Shown: positions 28,739 to 36,376 of the stretch, one piece after another | How the letters are laid out: every line of letters begins with the position of its first letter | Position numbering within the stretch: the stretch's first letter is position 1 | Origin: CAVWSM01 sp963798505 | Lineage (GTDB): Bacteria > Actinomycetota > Actinomycetes > Jiangellales > Jiangellaceae | Assembly (NCBI GenBank): GCA_963798505.1 | Contig: CAWCTX010000015.1 | Span: forward strand, 62,001 to 126,000 | DNA length: 64,000 bases | Direction: 5' to 3' | Program-made: the position numbers and the translations under genes | The notes under the pieces: generated by a model | Database searches by the model: none | What the model was told of the DNA's origin: nothing | What the model saw: only the letters and a program-made list of their open reading frames with translations

Positions 28739-29376
28739 GTGCCGTCGATAAGGGGTGCATCGACGAGATCGCCGAGGCGGGCAAAGTCGATGCCGAACAC
28801 ATCGCGTACCACCACGCCGTGGTCCTGAATGAGGAAGACGGCGAGATCTGTGTAGACCCGACTGACGCACGCGATGCCGGTCAGCGGGTAGGTGCACTCA
28901 GGCACGAGTTTGGGGGCACCGTCGCGCGACAACAGCGTCATCATGACGAACGTGTGCTTGGCGCCGAGAGCGAGATCCATCGCGCCACCGACCGCTGGAA
29001 TATCGTCCGGCTTGCCCGTATGCCAGTTGGCCAGGTCACCGCGGGCTGACACCTGGTAGGCGCCGAGGACGCAGATGTCGAGGTGGCCGCCGCGCATCAT
29101 CGCGAACGAGTCCGCGTGGTGGAAGTACGACGCGCCAGGGAGTTCGGTGACCGGCACCTTGCCGGCATTGATCAGGTCGGGATCGATCTCGTCGCCGTGC
29201 GCTTCGGGGCCCATGCCGAGCATGCCGTTCTCGGTGTGCAGCGTGATCCGGCTCTCGGGGTTGAGATAGTTCGAAACCTTGGTGGGAAGCCCGATGCCGA
29301 GGTTCACGAACGAGCCCGGGGGGATGTCGGCTGCTACCAGGCGAGCGAGTTCGTCACCGCTGAGTCCGGTGATCAC
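28657..29376 (-). CDS. 3-oxoacid/3-oxoadipate CoA-transferase, subunit B
   Basis: 239 residues. GSFVNLGIGLPTKVSNYL near the start and HTENGMLGMGP with the catalytic Glu are the SCOT beta-subunit signature; GGAMDLALGAKH and DLAVFLIQDHGVVVRDV follow. Start overlaps the subunit A stop by four bases (ATGA). The C-terminal tail is longer than usual because it reads through the end of the opposing VOC gene. With maleylacetate reductase upstream, 3-oxoadipate is the likely acceptor (PcaJ role). Confidence 0.85.
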   Translation of the reverse strand: MITGLSGDELARLVAADIPPGSFVNLGIGLPTKVSNYLNPESRITLHTENGMLGMGPEAHGDEIDPDLINAGKVPVTELPGASYFHHADSFAMMRGGHLDICVLGAYQVSARGDLANWHTGKPDDIPAVGGAMDLALGAKHTFVMMTLLSRDGAPKLVPECTYPLTGIACVSRVYTDLAVFLIQDHGVVVRDVFGIDFARLGDLVDAPLIDGTQSTALPYISPSGSEISSSRAPSGSRK

Positions 29377-30041
29377 GGCCCTCCTCCGACACGGACGATG
29401 CCGTCGACGTAGATGCAGGGGGTGATGACATGCTCGGGGTCGAGGCCGCCGACGGGCACGATGTCCGTAACCTGCGCGACAGTGACCGCGGCAGCCGCGG
29501 CCATGATGGGCCCGAAGTTTCGTGCGGTCTTGCGATAAACCAGATTGCCCTGCTCGTCACTGACGTGTGCGCAGATGAGCGCGACGTCGGCGCGAATCGG
29601 GTACTCCAACACGTACGGCTTGCCGTCGATCTCGCGAACCTCCTTGCCGGCCGCGAGCGGTGTCCCATACCCCGTGGGCGTGAAGAACCCCCCGATCCCC
29701 GCCCCGCCGGCGCGAATGCGCTCAGCGAGCGTGCCCTGGGCGACGAGTTCGAGCTCGATCTCGCCGGCGCGGTACTTCTCGTCGAAGTGCCAGGAGTCCG
29801 ACTGCCGGGGGTATGAGCAGATGATCTTGCGAACTCTACCCTCGCCGATCAGCGCGGCCAGCCCTCGGTCTCCGTTGCCGGCGTTGTTGCTCACCACGGT
29901 GAGGTGTCCTGCGCCGGTTCCGATCAGGGCCTCGATGAGCTCCACCGGCTGACCGGCCGACCCGAAGCCGCCGATCATCACCGTCGCCCCATCATGAATG
30001 CCAGCGACGGCGGCCTCGGACGTCTTGAACAGCTGAACCAT
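29373..30041 (-). CDS. 3-oxoacid/3-oxoadipate CoA-transferase, subunit A
   Basis: 222 residues. VMIGGFGSAGQPVELIEAL and the glycine-rich GIGGFFTPTGYGTPLA are the SCOT alpha-subunit signatures, with EYPIRADVALICAHVSDEQGN after them. First gene of the A-B pair. It probably forms a heterodimer or heterotetramer with subunit B and moves CoA from succinyl-CoA to 3-oxoadipate (PcaI role inferred from context). Confidence 0.87.
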   Translation of the reverse strand: MVQLFKTSEAAVAGIHDGATVMIGGFGSAGQPVELIEALIGTGAGHLTVVSNNAGNGDRGLAALIGEGRVRKIICSYPRQSDSWHFDEKYRAGEIELELVAQGTLAERIRAGGAGIGGFFTPTGYGTPLAAGKEVREIDGKPYVLEYPIRADVALICAHVSDEQGNLVYRKTARNFGPIMAAAAAVTVAQVTDIVPVGGLDPEHVITPCIYVDGIVRVGGGP

Positions 30042-30086
30042 GCCCGATTATCAACCTTCACGCCTGCCCCTCGCTGCGTGTGCTGA

Positions 30087-30120
30087 AACCGCGGTTGCTA
30101 TGTAACCGTGGTTGCGATAG
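30087..30120 (+). promoter_or_regulatory. Tandem operator-like repeat before the chrB operon
   Basis: Two adjacent 17-base units, AACCGCGGTTGCTATGT and AACCGTGGTTGCGATAG, match at 13 of 17 positions. Each begins with a palindrome (AACCGCGGTT perfect, AACCGTGGTT near-perfect), so the palindrome centres are 17 bp apart. They end ten bases before the GTG start of chrB, so a bound regulator would block the promoter or start site. ChrB itself is a candidate binder. Confidence 0.6.
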
Positions 30121-30130
30121 GCTGCCGGAC

Positions 30131-30610
30131 GTGCCGAGAGCGCGTACCGAATGGGTCCAGCTCGCCTACCGGCTCCCCCGCGAGCCTTCGACGCCGCGGA
30201 TCGCGGTTTGGCGCCGGCTCCGAGCGCTCGGCGCGGTGCAGATCGTCGACGGCCTCGTCGCACTCCCCCGCGACAGCCGTACGCAAGAGCAGCTCGAATG
30301 GCTCGCGGACGAGATCATCGACGCCCAAGGCGAGGCGACGATCTGGTTCGCGACCCCCGGGTCGGCCGCGCACGAGCGCGCGCTCGCCGGGCGCTTGGCC
30401 GAGGCGATCGCGGCGGAATACCAAGCCGTGGTCGATGCCGCCGAGGCCGCCATAGATATGGACGGCGCCGCCCGACGACGGACGCTCGCCCGGCTGCGCA
30501 GGACGCTCCATGCCATCCGCGCGCGCGACTACTTCCCTCCGCCCGAGCGGGAGCGCGCCGTACAAGCGGTCGAGGAGCTGACCACCGCCATCCTGGAGGT
30601 GACGCCATGA
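30131..30610 (+). CDS. chrB: Chromate resistance protein ChrB, N-terminal-type domain
   Basis: 159 residues from GTG at 30131: RTEWVQLAYRLPREPSTPRIAVWRRLRALGA, whose core LPREPSTPRIAVWRRLRALG is the hallmark of ChrB N-terminal domains, then LPRDSRTQEQLEWLADEI. In proteobacterial ChrB this half is fused to the C-terminal chromate-resistance domain; here that domain is a separate gene that starts in the stop codon (ATGA). ChrB proteins sense chromate and regulate transport genes. It is first in a five-gene operon. Confidence 0.82.
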   Translation: MPRARTEWVQLAYRLPREPSTPRIAVWRRLRALGAVQIVDGLVALPRDSRTQEQLEWLADEIIDAQGEATIWFATPGSAAHERALAGRLAEAIAAEYQAVVDAAEAAIDMDGAARRRTLARLRRTLHAIRARDYFPPPERERAVQAVEELTTAILEVTP

Positions 30611-31038
30611 AGTGGGCAACGCGCGCGAACTGTCACGTCGACCGCGCCGCGTGCGCGTGGCTGATCCGCCGATTCATCGACCCCGACCCGTCGTACGTCT
30701 TCGTCGACGACCCAGACGAGATCCCCGACGACGCCACCGCCTTCGACATCCGCGGCGCGGAGCTCTCGCACCACGGCGGCGACTGCAGCTTCGAGACGTT
30801 TCTCAAGCGGTACGAGCTCGAGGACCCCGTGCTCTGGGAAATCGCCAAGATCGTGCACGAAGCCGACCTCGAGGACCAGCGCTTCGACGCCCCGGAGGCC
30901 TTCGGGCTCAACGTCCTCGTGCGTGGCCTCTCACTCGTCACCGACGACGAGAGACTCCTCGAGCTGACCGGGCCGCTCTTCGACGGCCTCTATGAATACC
31001 GGCGCAGGGCGACGCTGCTTGGGCGCGAGCCCGCCTGA
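30607..31038 (+). CDS. ChrB C-terminal-type chromate resistance domain protein
   Basis: 143 residues. KWATRANCHVDRAACAWLIRRFIDP and ELSHHGGDCSFETFLKRYELEDP are the signature parts of the chromate-resistance exported/ChrB C-terminal domain, with conserved His, Cys and Asp residues likely to bind metal or oxyanion. It overlaps the previous gene by four bases and is followed after 11 bases by a paralogous copy. Confidence 0.82.
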   Translation: MKWATRANCHVDRAACAWLIRRFIDPDPSYVFVDDPDEIPDDATAFDIRGAELSHHGGDCSFETFLKRYELEDPVLWEIAKIVHEADLEDQRFDAPEAFGLNVLVRGLSLVTDDERLLELTGPLFDGLYEYRRRATLLGREPA

Positions 31039-31049
31039 AGGAGGACCCT

Positions 31050-31493
31050 ATGGAATGGGTGACCCGCGAGCGACCGAAGACCGACCGCATCGCCTGCCCC
31101 TGGCTGATCCGCAACTTCATCGATCCCAAGGCCGAGTTCCTCTACGTGCCCGCCGGAGACGTCCTCACCGTGGCCCAGCGTGAGGGTGCGATCTCGTACG
31201 ACGCTCCCGGAGCGCGCTACACACACCGCGACGGGCTGTGCAGCTTCGAGGTGCTTGTCGAGGAGTACGCGATCGACGATCCGGCCGTCCAGCTCATGGC
31301 TCGGATCGTCCATGGCGCCGACATCGCCGACGACCGCGACGCCACTCCGCAATCGCCCGGTCTCCTCGCTATAGCCGAGGGCTTTCACCTGCTCGGGCTC
31401 AGTGACCATCGCCAGCTCGAGCTGAGCATGCCCGTCTACGACGCCCTCCACGCATGGTGCACAGCGCAGGTCGCAGCGGGCAGCATGGCATGA
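31050..31493 (+). CDS. ChrB C-terminal-type domain protein, second copy
   Basis: 147 residues. It repeats the pattern of the gene before it: RPKTDRIACPWLIRNFIDPKAEF and HRDGLCSFEVLVEEYAIDDP, then IVHGADIADDRD. The two copies are clearly diverged, so duplication is old and the copies may form a heterodimer. GGAGG lies a few bases before ATG 31050, and its own stop overlaps the next start (ATGA). Confidence 0.8.
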   Translation: MEWVTRERPKTDRIACPWLIRNFIDPKAEFLYVPAGDVLTVAQREGAISYDAPGARYTHRDGLCSFEVLVEEYAIDDPAVQLMARIVHGADIADDRDATPQSPGLLAIAEGFHLLGLSDHRQLELSMPVYDALHAWCTAQVAAGSMA

Positions 31494-32401
31494 CCCTCGT
31501 CCAGACCGGCTTTATTGCGCTGCCACCCGGGACGAAACCCGGCTTCGATCACGCCGACGTGTTCCGCCCCGCGCGGCGGATGTGCGTCGCCCACACGGGC
31601 GCCGACCGCGTCGACGTGCTCGATTGCGAACAGCGGGGGTTCGTACGTTCGCTCGCCGACCTCCCCGGCGTCGCCGGGATTCTCGTCGACGAGGAGCACG
31701 ACCTGCTCTTCACGAGCGATCGCGACGCGGCCCGGGTGAGCGTCTTCGGCTGTTCGGACGAGCGGCTGATCGGGCGGGTCAACGTCGGGCCACACCCGAA
31801 CGGGCTCGCGTACGACCGTCGGCGTGGCCGCTTGTACGTGTTCAACCTCGGCGAGCCGCTCGGCCACGACTGCACTGCCTCCGTCGTCGACCTCCTCGCG
31901 ATGCAAGTGGTCGCTGAGCTGCCATTGCCCGGCCGCCCTCGCTGGGCGTTGTGTGACCAGGAGCGCCGGCGTGTGTACGTCAACGTCCGCGAGGAACCCG
32001 AGATTGCGGTAATCGACGCCGAGACCATGGCGATCGAGCGATATCTCCCGGTGCCGAGCGAGGGGCCGCACGGGCTCTGGCTGGATAGCGGACGGCTGTT
32101 CTGTGCCGCTGACGGCGGCGCACTCGTGGTGCTCGATGTCGACACCGGCGATGTCCTCGCGAGCTTGCCGCTACCCGGTGCTCCGGACGTTGTCATGCAC
32201 GACCCTGTGCGGCGCCGGTTGTACGTGGCGATCGGCGACCCCGGACTGGTCTGCAGCGTCGACACCGTACGGCTCACGGAGCTCGAAACCATCAAGACCG
32301 AGCAGGGAGCGCACACGACTTGCTGGGATCCCGTCGGCCGCAGCCTGTACGTGTTCTGCCCCGAAAGCGGCGGCGCCGCGATCTACGAGGACGTCGACTG
32401 A
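31490..32401 (+). CDS. YVTN/YncE-type beta-propeller protein
   Basis: 303 residues of repeated blades with the rhythm LYVFN, RVYVNVREEPEIAVIDAETM, RLYVAIGDPG and SLYVFCPESGG, as in YVTN (YncE-like) propellers. There is no signal peptide, so it is probably cytoplasmic, unusual for this group. It is coupled on both sides by stop-start overlap (ATGA before, CTGA after) inside the ChrB operon, so it is likely to work with chromate resistance proteins or the permease. Confidence 0.75.
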   Translation: MTLVQTGFIALPPGTKPGFDHADVFRPARRMCVAHTGADRVDVLDCEQRGFVRSLADLPGVAGILVDEEHDLLFTSDRDAARVSVFGCSDERLIGRVNVGPHPNGLAYDRRRGRLYVFNLGEPLGHDCTASVVDLLAMQVVAELPLPGRPRWALCDQERRRVYVNVREEPEIAVIDAETMAIERYLPVPSEGPHGLWLDSGRLFCAADGGALVVLDVDTGDVLASLPLPGAPDVVMHDPVRRRLYVAIGDPGLVCSVDTVRLTELETIKTEQGAHTTCWDPVGRSLYVFCPESGGAAIYEDVD

Positions 32402-33580
32402 CTCCGGATGCACGACGGATCGTCGCGGCCCAGGGGACGCGTGCGCTCGCGTACGGGTTGGGCTCGGTGCTCGTCGGCGTCACGCTCGCCGACCGCGGCT
32501 ACTCCGCCGCCGCCGTGGGTGCGATCCTCGCAGCTCTGCTCGCGGGGAACGCACTCGCCTCTCTGCTGCTCGCGAGATACGGCGATCGCATCGGCCGCCG
32601 ACGCTGCTATCGAGCGCTACTCGTGGCGATGGCGGTGGCGGGGACGATCTTCGCAACGACTGAGTGGCTGCCTGCACTGATTGCCGCCGCCCTCACCGGC
32701 ACGATCTCGACCGACGTGGTCGAGTCAGGGCCGTTCACCTCGCTCGAGCAGGCGATGCTCCCGCACGCTGCGGCAGACCGGGATCCCACAGCGTTGTTCG
32801 GCACGTACAACACGGTCGCCACGCTGGCTGGCTCGCTAGGCGCGCTGATCGCCCTGGTCGGATCGTCGCCGCCGTGGCTGCTCTGCTATCCGGCCGCCGC
32901 AGCGGCTGGACTCGTCGCGATCCGTGGTCTGTCACCGGTCGTCGAGATCGGTCGCGAGCACACGGCCGAACCACGCCCGCCGCTGCACCGCTCGCGCGGA
33001 ACCGTCGCCCGGCTCAGTGGTCTGTTCGCGCTTGACAGCCTCGGCGGCGGTTTCGTGCCGCAGACGTTCATCGCATACTTGTTCACGCGCAGGTACGGCG
33101 CTTCGCCGGACGTGCTCGCCGTCCTCTTCTTCGCGATCGGTCTCCTGCAGGCGCTCTCCTTCCAGGCCGCCGTCCGGATCGCCGCCCGCATCGGTCTGCT
33201 GCGCACCATGGTCTTCACCCACCTGCCCTCGAACATCCTGCTGGCGGCGATCGCGTTCGCCCCCACCCTCGAGACCGCGATCGCGCTCCTGCTCGCCCGG
33301 TTCGCCCTCTCCCAGATGGACGTCCCCACCCGGCAGGCCTATGTCGTCAGCCGTCGTCGACCCGAGCGAGCGGACGGCAGCGGCCGCCTACACCAACGCC
33401 GCGCGAACGCTTGTCCGCCCGGCTGCACCACTGCTTGCCGGCGCCGCGCTCCGCCTCGGCCTCGGCGCCCCCTTCCTCATCGCCGGCGCGCTCAAGACCG
33501 CGTACGACGTCGGGCTCTGGGTGCTGTTCCGCAATGTCTCGCTGCAACCTCAGAGCCCACGACTCGACCACGGGTCCTAG
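32398..33580 (+). pseudogene. MFS permease of the chrB operon, one frame break, possible CTG start
   Basis: The frame LTPDARRIVAAQGTRALAYG begins an MFS protein of about 393 residues (YGDRIGRRRCYRALL is the loop 2-3 motif; SRGTVARLSGLFALDSLGG opens the second half). No ATG/GTG fits the beginning; CTG at 32398, which overlaps the propeller stop as CTGA, is the likeliest start, matching the overlaps upstream. Near 33352 one base shift breaks the frame, after which DPSERTAAAAYTNAART and PFLIAGALKTAYDVGLW complete the last helices. It probably exports chromate or a related oxyanion. Confidence 0.72.
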
Positions 33581-33661
33581 GGAGGGGCGACAGTCGCTTC
33601 GCCGGCTCGACTTCGTGAACTCAGTGCGGGAGGTCGACCTGTCAAGCCGCCCGCGGGTGTC

Positions 33662-33786
33662 TGTGGACATCCTCCCCCGCTGATGGTCGGCTGTGGACAA
33701 CGAGTGGCCGGAAACCCTTGCGGATTAAGGGATCCCGACCACTTGCACAGCCGAGTTCTGTCAGACCCCCCTTGTAGATTCAAGGC
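33662..33786 (+). repeat. Conserved upstream element of DUF222/HNH gene, copy B
   Basis: Aligns over about 125 bases with the region before the gene at the left edge. It holds two DnaA-box-like 9-mers exactly 30 bp apart (TGTGGACAT at 33662 and TGTGGACAA at 33692; the latter reads TTGTCCACA on the minus strand), AGTGGCCGGAA, the inverted repeat CCCTT-N7-AAGGG at 33715-33731, GAGTTCTGTC, and CCTTG-TAGATT-CAAGG at 33770-33785, whose TAGATT is a likely -10 element. Confidence 0.7.
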
Positions 33787-35248
33787 ATGGAAGCGCAGTC
33801 AGACTCCACCCCCGCTCACGCCGGTGGAGTCCGCGCTGGGCGCCGCCCACACTGCGGTGGCCGACCTCCTCGATGCCGACGTGTCGGTGCTCGGCTCGTC
33901 GCTGCTGGTCGACTCGTTCGACGACCTCGTCCGGCTGCGGCGAGCGACCGAGGCGGCCTATCTGCGGCTGCTCGGCGAGGTCGACGACCGGAAGACCGCC
34001 ACCGACGTCGGCGCCAAGTCGACCGCGGAGTGGCTGCGGCTGCGCCACAATCAGGTCGGCTCGGTGCGTGACGTGGGCGCGGCCCGCGCCATCGGCCCGG
34101 ACGGCGACCTGCGCGAGATGGGTGCCGCACTCGCGGACGGTCGGATCTCCCGCGAGCACCTCGACGTCGCGGTGCGCTGCCTCGGGCGGATACCCGCCCA
34201 CCTCAAGGACGAGCAGCGCGGCAAGCTCGCACAGTTCCTGACCGAACAATCCGAACAGTTCGCCCCGCGCGACTTCGAAGACGTCGCCAACGCGCTGCTC
34301 GGCGTGCTCGACCCCGACGGGTCCCGCACATTCGACCCGGACGCGCACCAGCGCAGGTCACTGACCAAGGCCGAGGATGCGACCGGGATGCTGGCCGGGC
34401 GGTTCCTGCTCGACCAGATCGGCTCGGCCTGGTTCACCGCCGCGCTGCACCATTACGCCGCCCCCGACCCGGCCGCCTGCGCCGTCGACGAGCACGGCCA
34501 GCAGACCCTCCCGGTCAAGGACTCCCGCAGCACCGCGCAGCGCTACGCCGACGCACTGGTGCTGATGGCCAAGGCAGCGCTGGCCAACGCCGGCGAACGC
34601 GGCGGCGAACCACCCCGCATCGTCATCCACACCAAGCCCGACCAACTCGCCGACGCCGCCCACCAGCACGACACCGGCGCCGAGAACGCCGACCAGACGT
34701 CCTCCGACGACACACCCCACGACGACGACACGCCGGCCGACGACACCAGCGGCCGCGACTCTCGCCGGGACGCGGCCGGGTTGGCCCGCTGCGAGCAGAC
34801 CGGCCACCTGTCTTCGTTGGCGCTGGGCGTGCTGTCCTGCGACGCGGTCCTGGAGCGCTGCACGGTCGGCCCGTTCGGGCAGATCCTCGACTACGGCCGG
34901 GCCCGCCGGCTGGCGTCCCCGGCGCAGCGCCGCGCACTTGCCGCCCGCGACGGTGGATGCCTCATCCCAGGCTGCGGCGCCCTCCCCGCATGGACAGATG
35001 CGCACCACCGCATCCCCTGGCAGCTCGGCGGCCCCACCGACCTGTCGAACCTGTTGCTGCTGTGTCCCCGGCATCACACCGAGGTGCATGCCGGCACGTG
35101 GGTCATCGTCCTACGCGGCGGCCTCCCCTGGGTGATCCCACCGAAATGGCTCGACCCCCACCAACGACCGCTGCGCAACCAACTACCCGGCACCATCGAC
35201 CAAGCCCACCGACTCGCCCAACAACTGCTCTTCGACGACACCGGATAG
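33787..35248 (+). CDS. DUF222/HNH endonuclease-family protein
   Basis: About 480 residues: DUF222 domain (about 15-270), a low-complexity Asp/Thr-rich linker (near 34690-34760), and a C-terminal HNH nuclease (CLIPGCGALPAWTDAHHRIP, LLLLCPRHHTEVH, with paired CxxC-like and His residues). The ATG at 33787 matches the start of copy A but is out of frame because of a one-base insertion within the first eight codons. In-frame choices are GTG 33824 or ATG 33683, the latter lying in the noncoding repeat. Actinobacterial repeated family; a homing or mobile role is suspected but unproven. Confidence 0.82.
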
Positions 35249-35567
35249 CGAACAAGGGCTTACCGGTGACACGCCCCCGGGCGCCGGGTCGCGCGGCGAC
35301 TGTGGAGCGCGTCTTGTCCACCAGACCCGCCAGCTCGTCGGCGACCGTCTGATGGTTCACGTATGGCCGGCTCTGCCCTGCCGCGATGCTGATCAAGGCG
35401 ACGGGGCGAGTCCGTACGGGCGCGAGCAGATGTTGGGCCAAGCCGCGCGCGTACTCGTACAGCTGATCCACCTGCTCGGGAGTGAGCAGTCGCTTGCCGC
35501 GCCGGAAGTAGCCAGGGACGCCCATCCGGTCCAGGACGAGCACTCGACAGCGGCGCCCGCGGGCCAT
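35103..35567 (-). CDS. Possible small hypothetical protein
   Basis: An open frame of 154 codons whose first 95 residues look protein-like (FRRGKRLLTPEQVDQLYEYA, then LISIAAGQSRPYVNHQTVAD), whereas the remainder is the antisense of the HNH gene and is Arg/Val/Gly rich. The true gene, if real, probably ended near 35250 and lost its stop. It fills most of the otherwise gene-free stretch 35249-35646. I recognise no family. GGGGGG lies upstream of the first ATG. Confidence 0.3.
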   Translation of the reverse strand: MARGRRCRVLVLDRMGVPGYFRRGKRLLTPEQVDQLYEYARGLAQHLLAPVRTRPVALISIAAGQSRPYVNHQTVADELAGLVDKTRSTVAARPGARGRVTGKPLFAIRCRRRAVVGRVGGLGRWCRVVGCAAVVGGGRAISVGSPRGGRRVGR

Positions 35568-35646
35568 CCGAGTGCCCCCCAGGCCATCCGTCGGTACTGT
35601 CCCCAGGTCGGACTCATCAGCACCAGTCGAGTAGGGAGCCCAAACG

Positions 35647-35859
35647 GTGAGCGTCTACCGGGTGATCGATGTCGTAGGCACGAGCAGCACCTCGTGGGAG
35701 GAGGCGGCCGCGAATGCGATCAAGACGGCCAGCCAGTCGGTCCGGGACCTTCGCGTCGCGGAAGTCATCAAGCAGGACATCCACGTCGAGGACGGTGGCG
35801 CGCTCGTCTACCGCACGAAGCTCCAGCTCTCCTTCAAGTACGAGGAGCAGCAGTCCTAG
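35647..35859 (+). CDS. Dodecin-family flavin-binding protein
   Basis: 70 residues, the standard dodecin length: SVYRVIDVVGTSSTSWEEAA and NAIKTASQSVRDLRVAEVI, then a terminal beta strand. Dodecins form 12-subunit shells that store riboflavin or FMN. GTG start at 35647. No operon partner. Confidence 0.9.
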   Translation: MSVYRVIDVVGTSSTSWEEAAANAIKTASQSVRDLRVAEVIKQDIHVEDGGALVYRTKLQLSFKYEEQQS

Positions 35860-35948
35860 CCGGGCGTCACCCCAAGTAGCGGATCATCCGACAACGCCTG
35901 TGCGATCGCACTCTCGTTGTCGGCTGATCCACTCGTCGGCGTGGACCC

Positions 35949-36333
35949 TCACTCTGGACGCGTGAGCGCCTCCGTCAACCCCTCAAGATCCTCGACAGTC
36001 ACCGTCAGCGCTGAATGCCCGCTGCGCCGCAGCGCCAGACGGCACCTTCTCGCGGAAGTGGATGCAGACGCCTGCGTTTGCGTTCGTTCCGAACGTCAGC
36101 CCGTCGTCCTTCATCGACCCACGGGCGCCGGCCGCCGTCCACCAGCGGTAGTCCCGGGTGATGTGGGCGCCGTCGACGTTGTCGAGCGGAGTCTCGAGCG
36201 ACAGAAACCCGAACGTCGCCCGCAGCTGACCGTCGTCGGTGAGGGTGACGCCGTCCCTGTCGGGGCGGACGCCGAAAACACCCCAGAAGGCGACCAGTCG
36301 CATGTCGCACGCGTAGCGGTACCAGTGGCTCAC
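35949..36333 (-). pseudogene. Conserved hypothetical protein, one frame break
   Basis: GTG at 36331-36333 (AGGAG about ten bases upstream) encodes SHWYRYACDMRLVAFWGVFG, LSLETPLDNVDGAHITRDY and GARGSMKDDGLTFGTNANAG. Near 36030 the frame changes and continues LRRSGHSALTVTVEDLEGLT to a TGA at 35949-35951. About 128 residues of mixed beta structure; I recognise no named family but the pattern is that of conserved actinobacterial proteins. The gap to the LAL regulator is short and divergent. Confidence 0.55.
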
Positions 36334-36376
36334 GGGTGCCAGTCTCCTGTCAGCGCTTCTTGCGATACTGGCCCGT

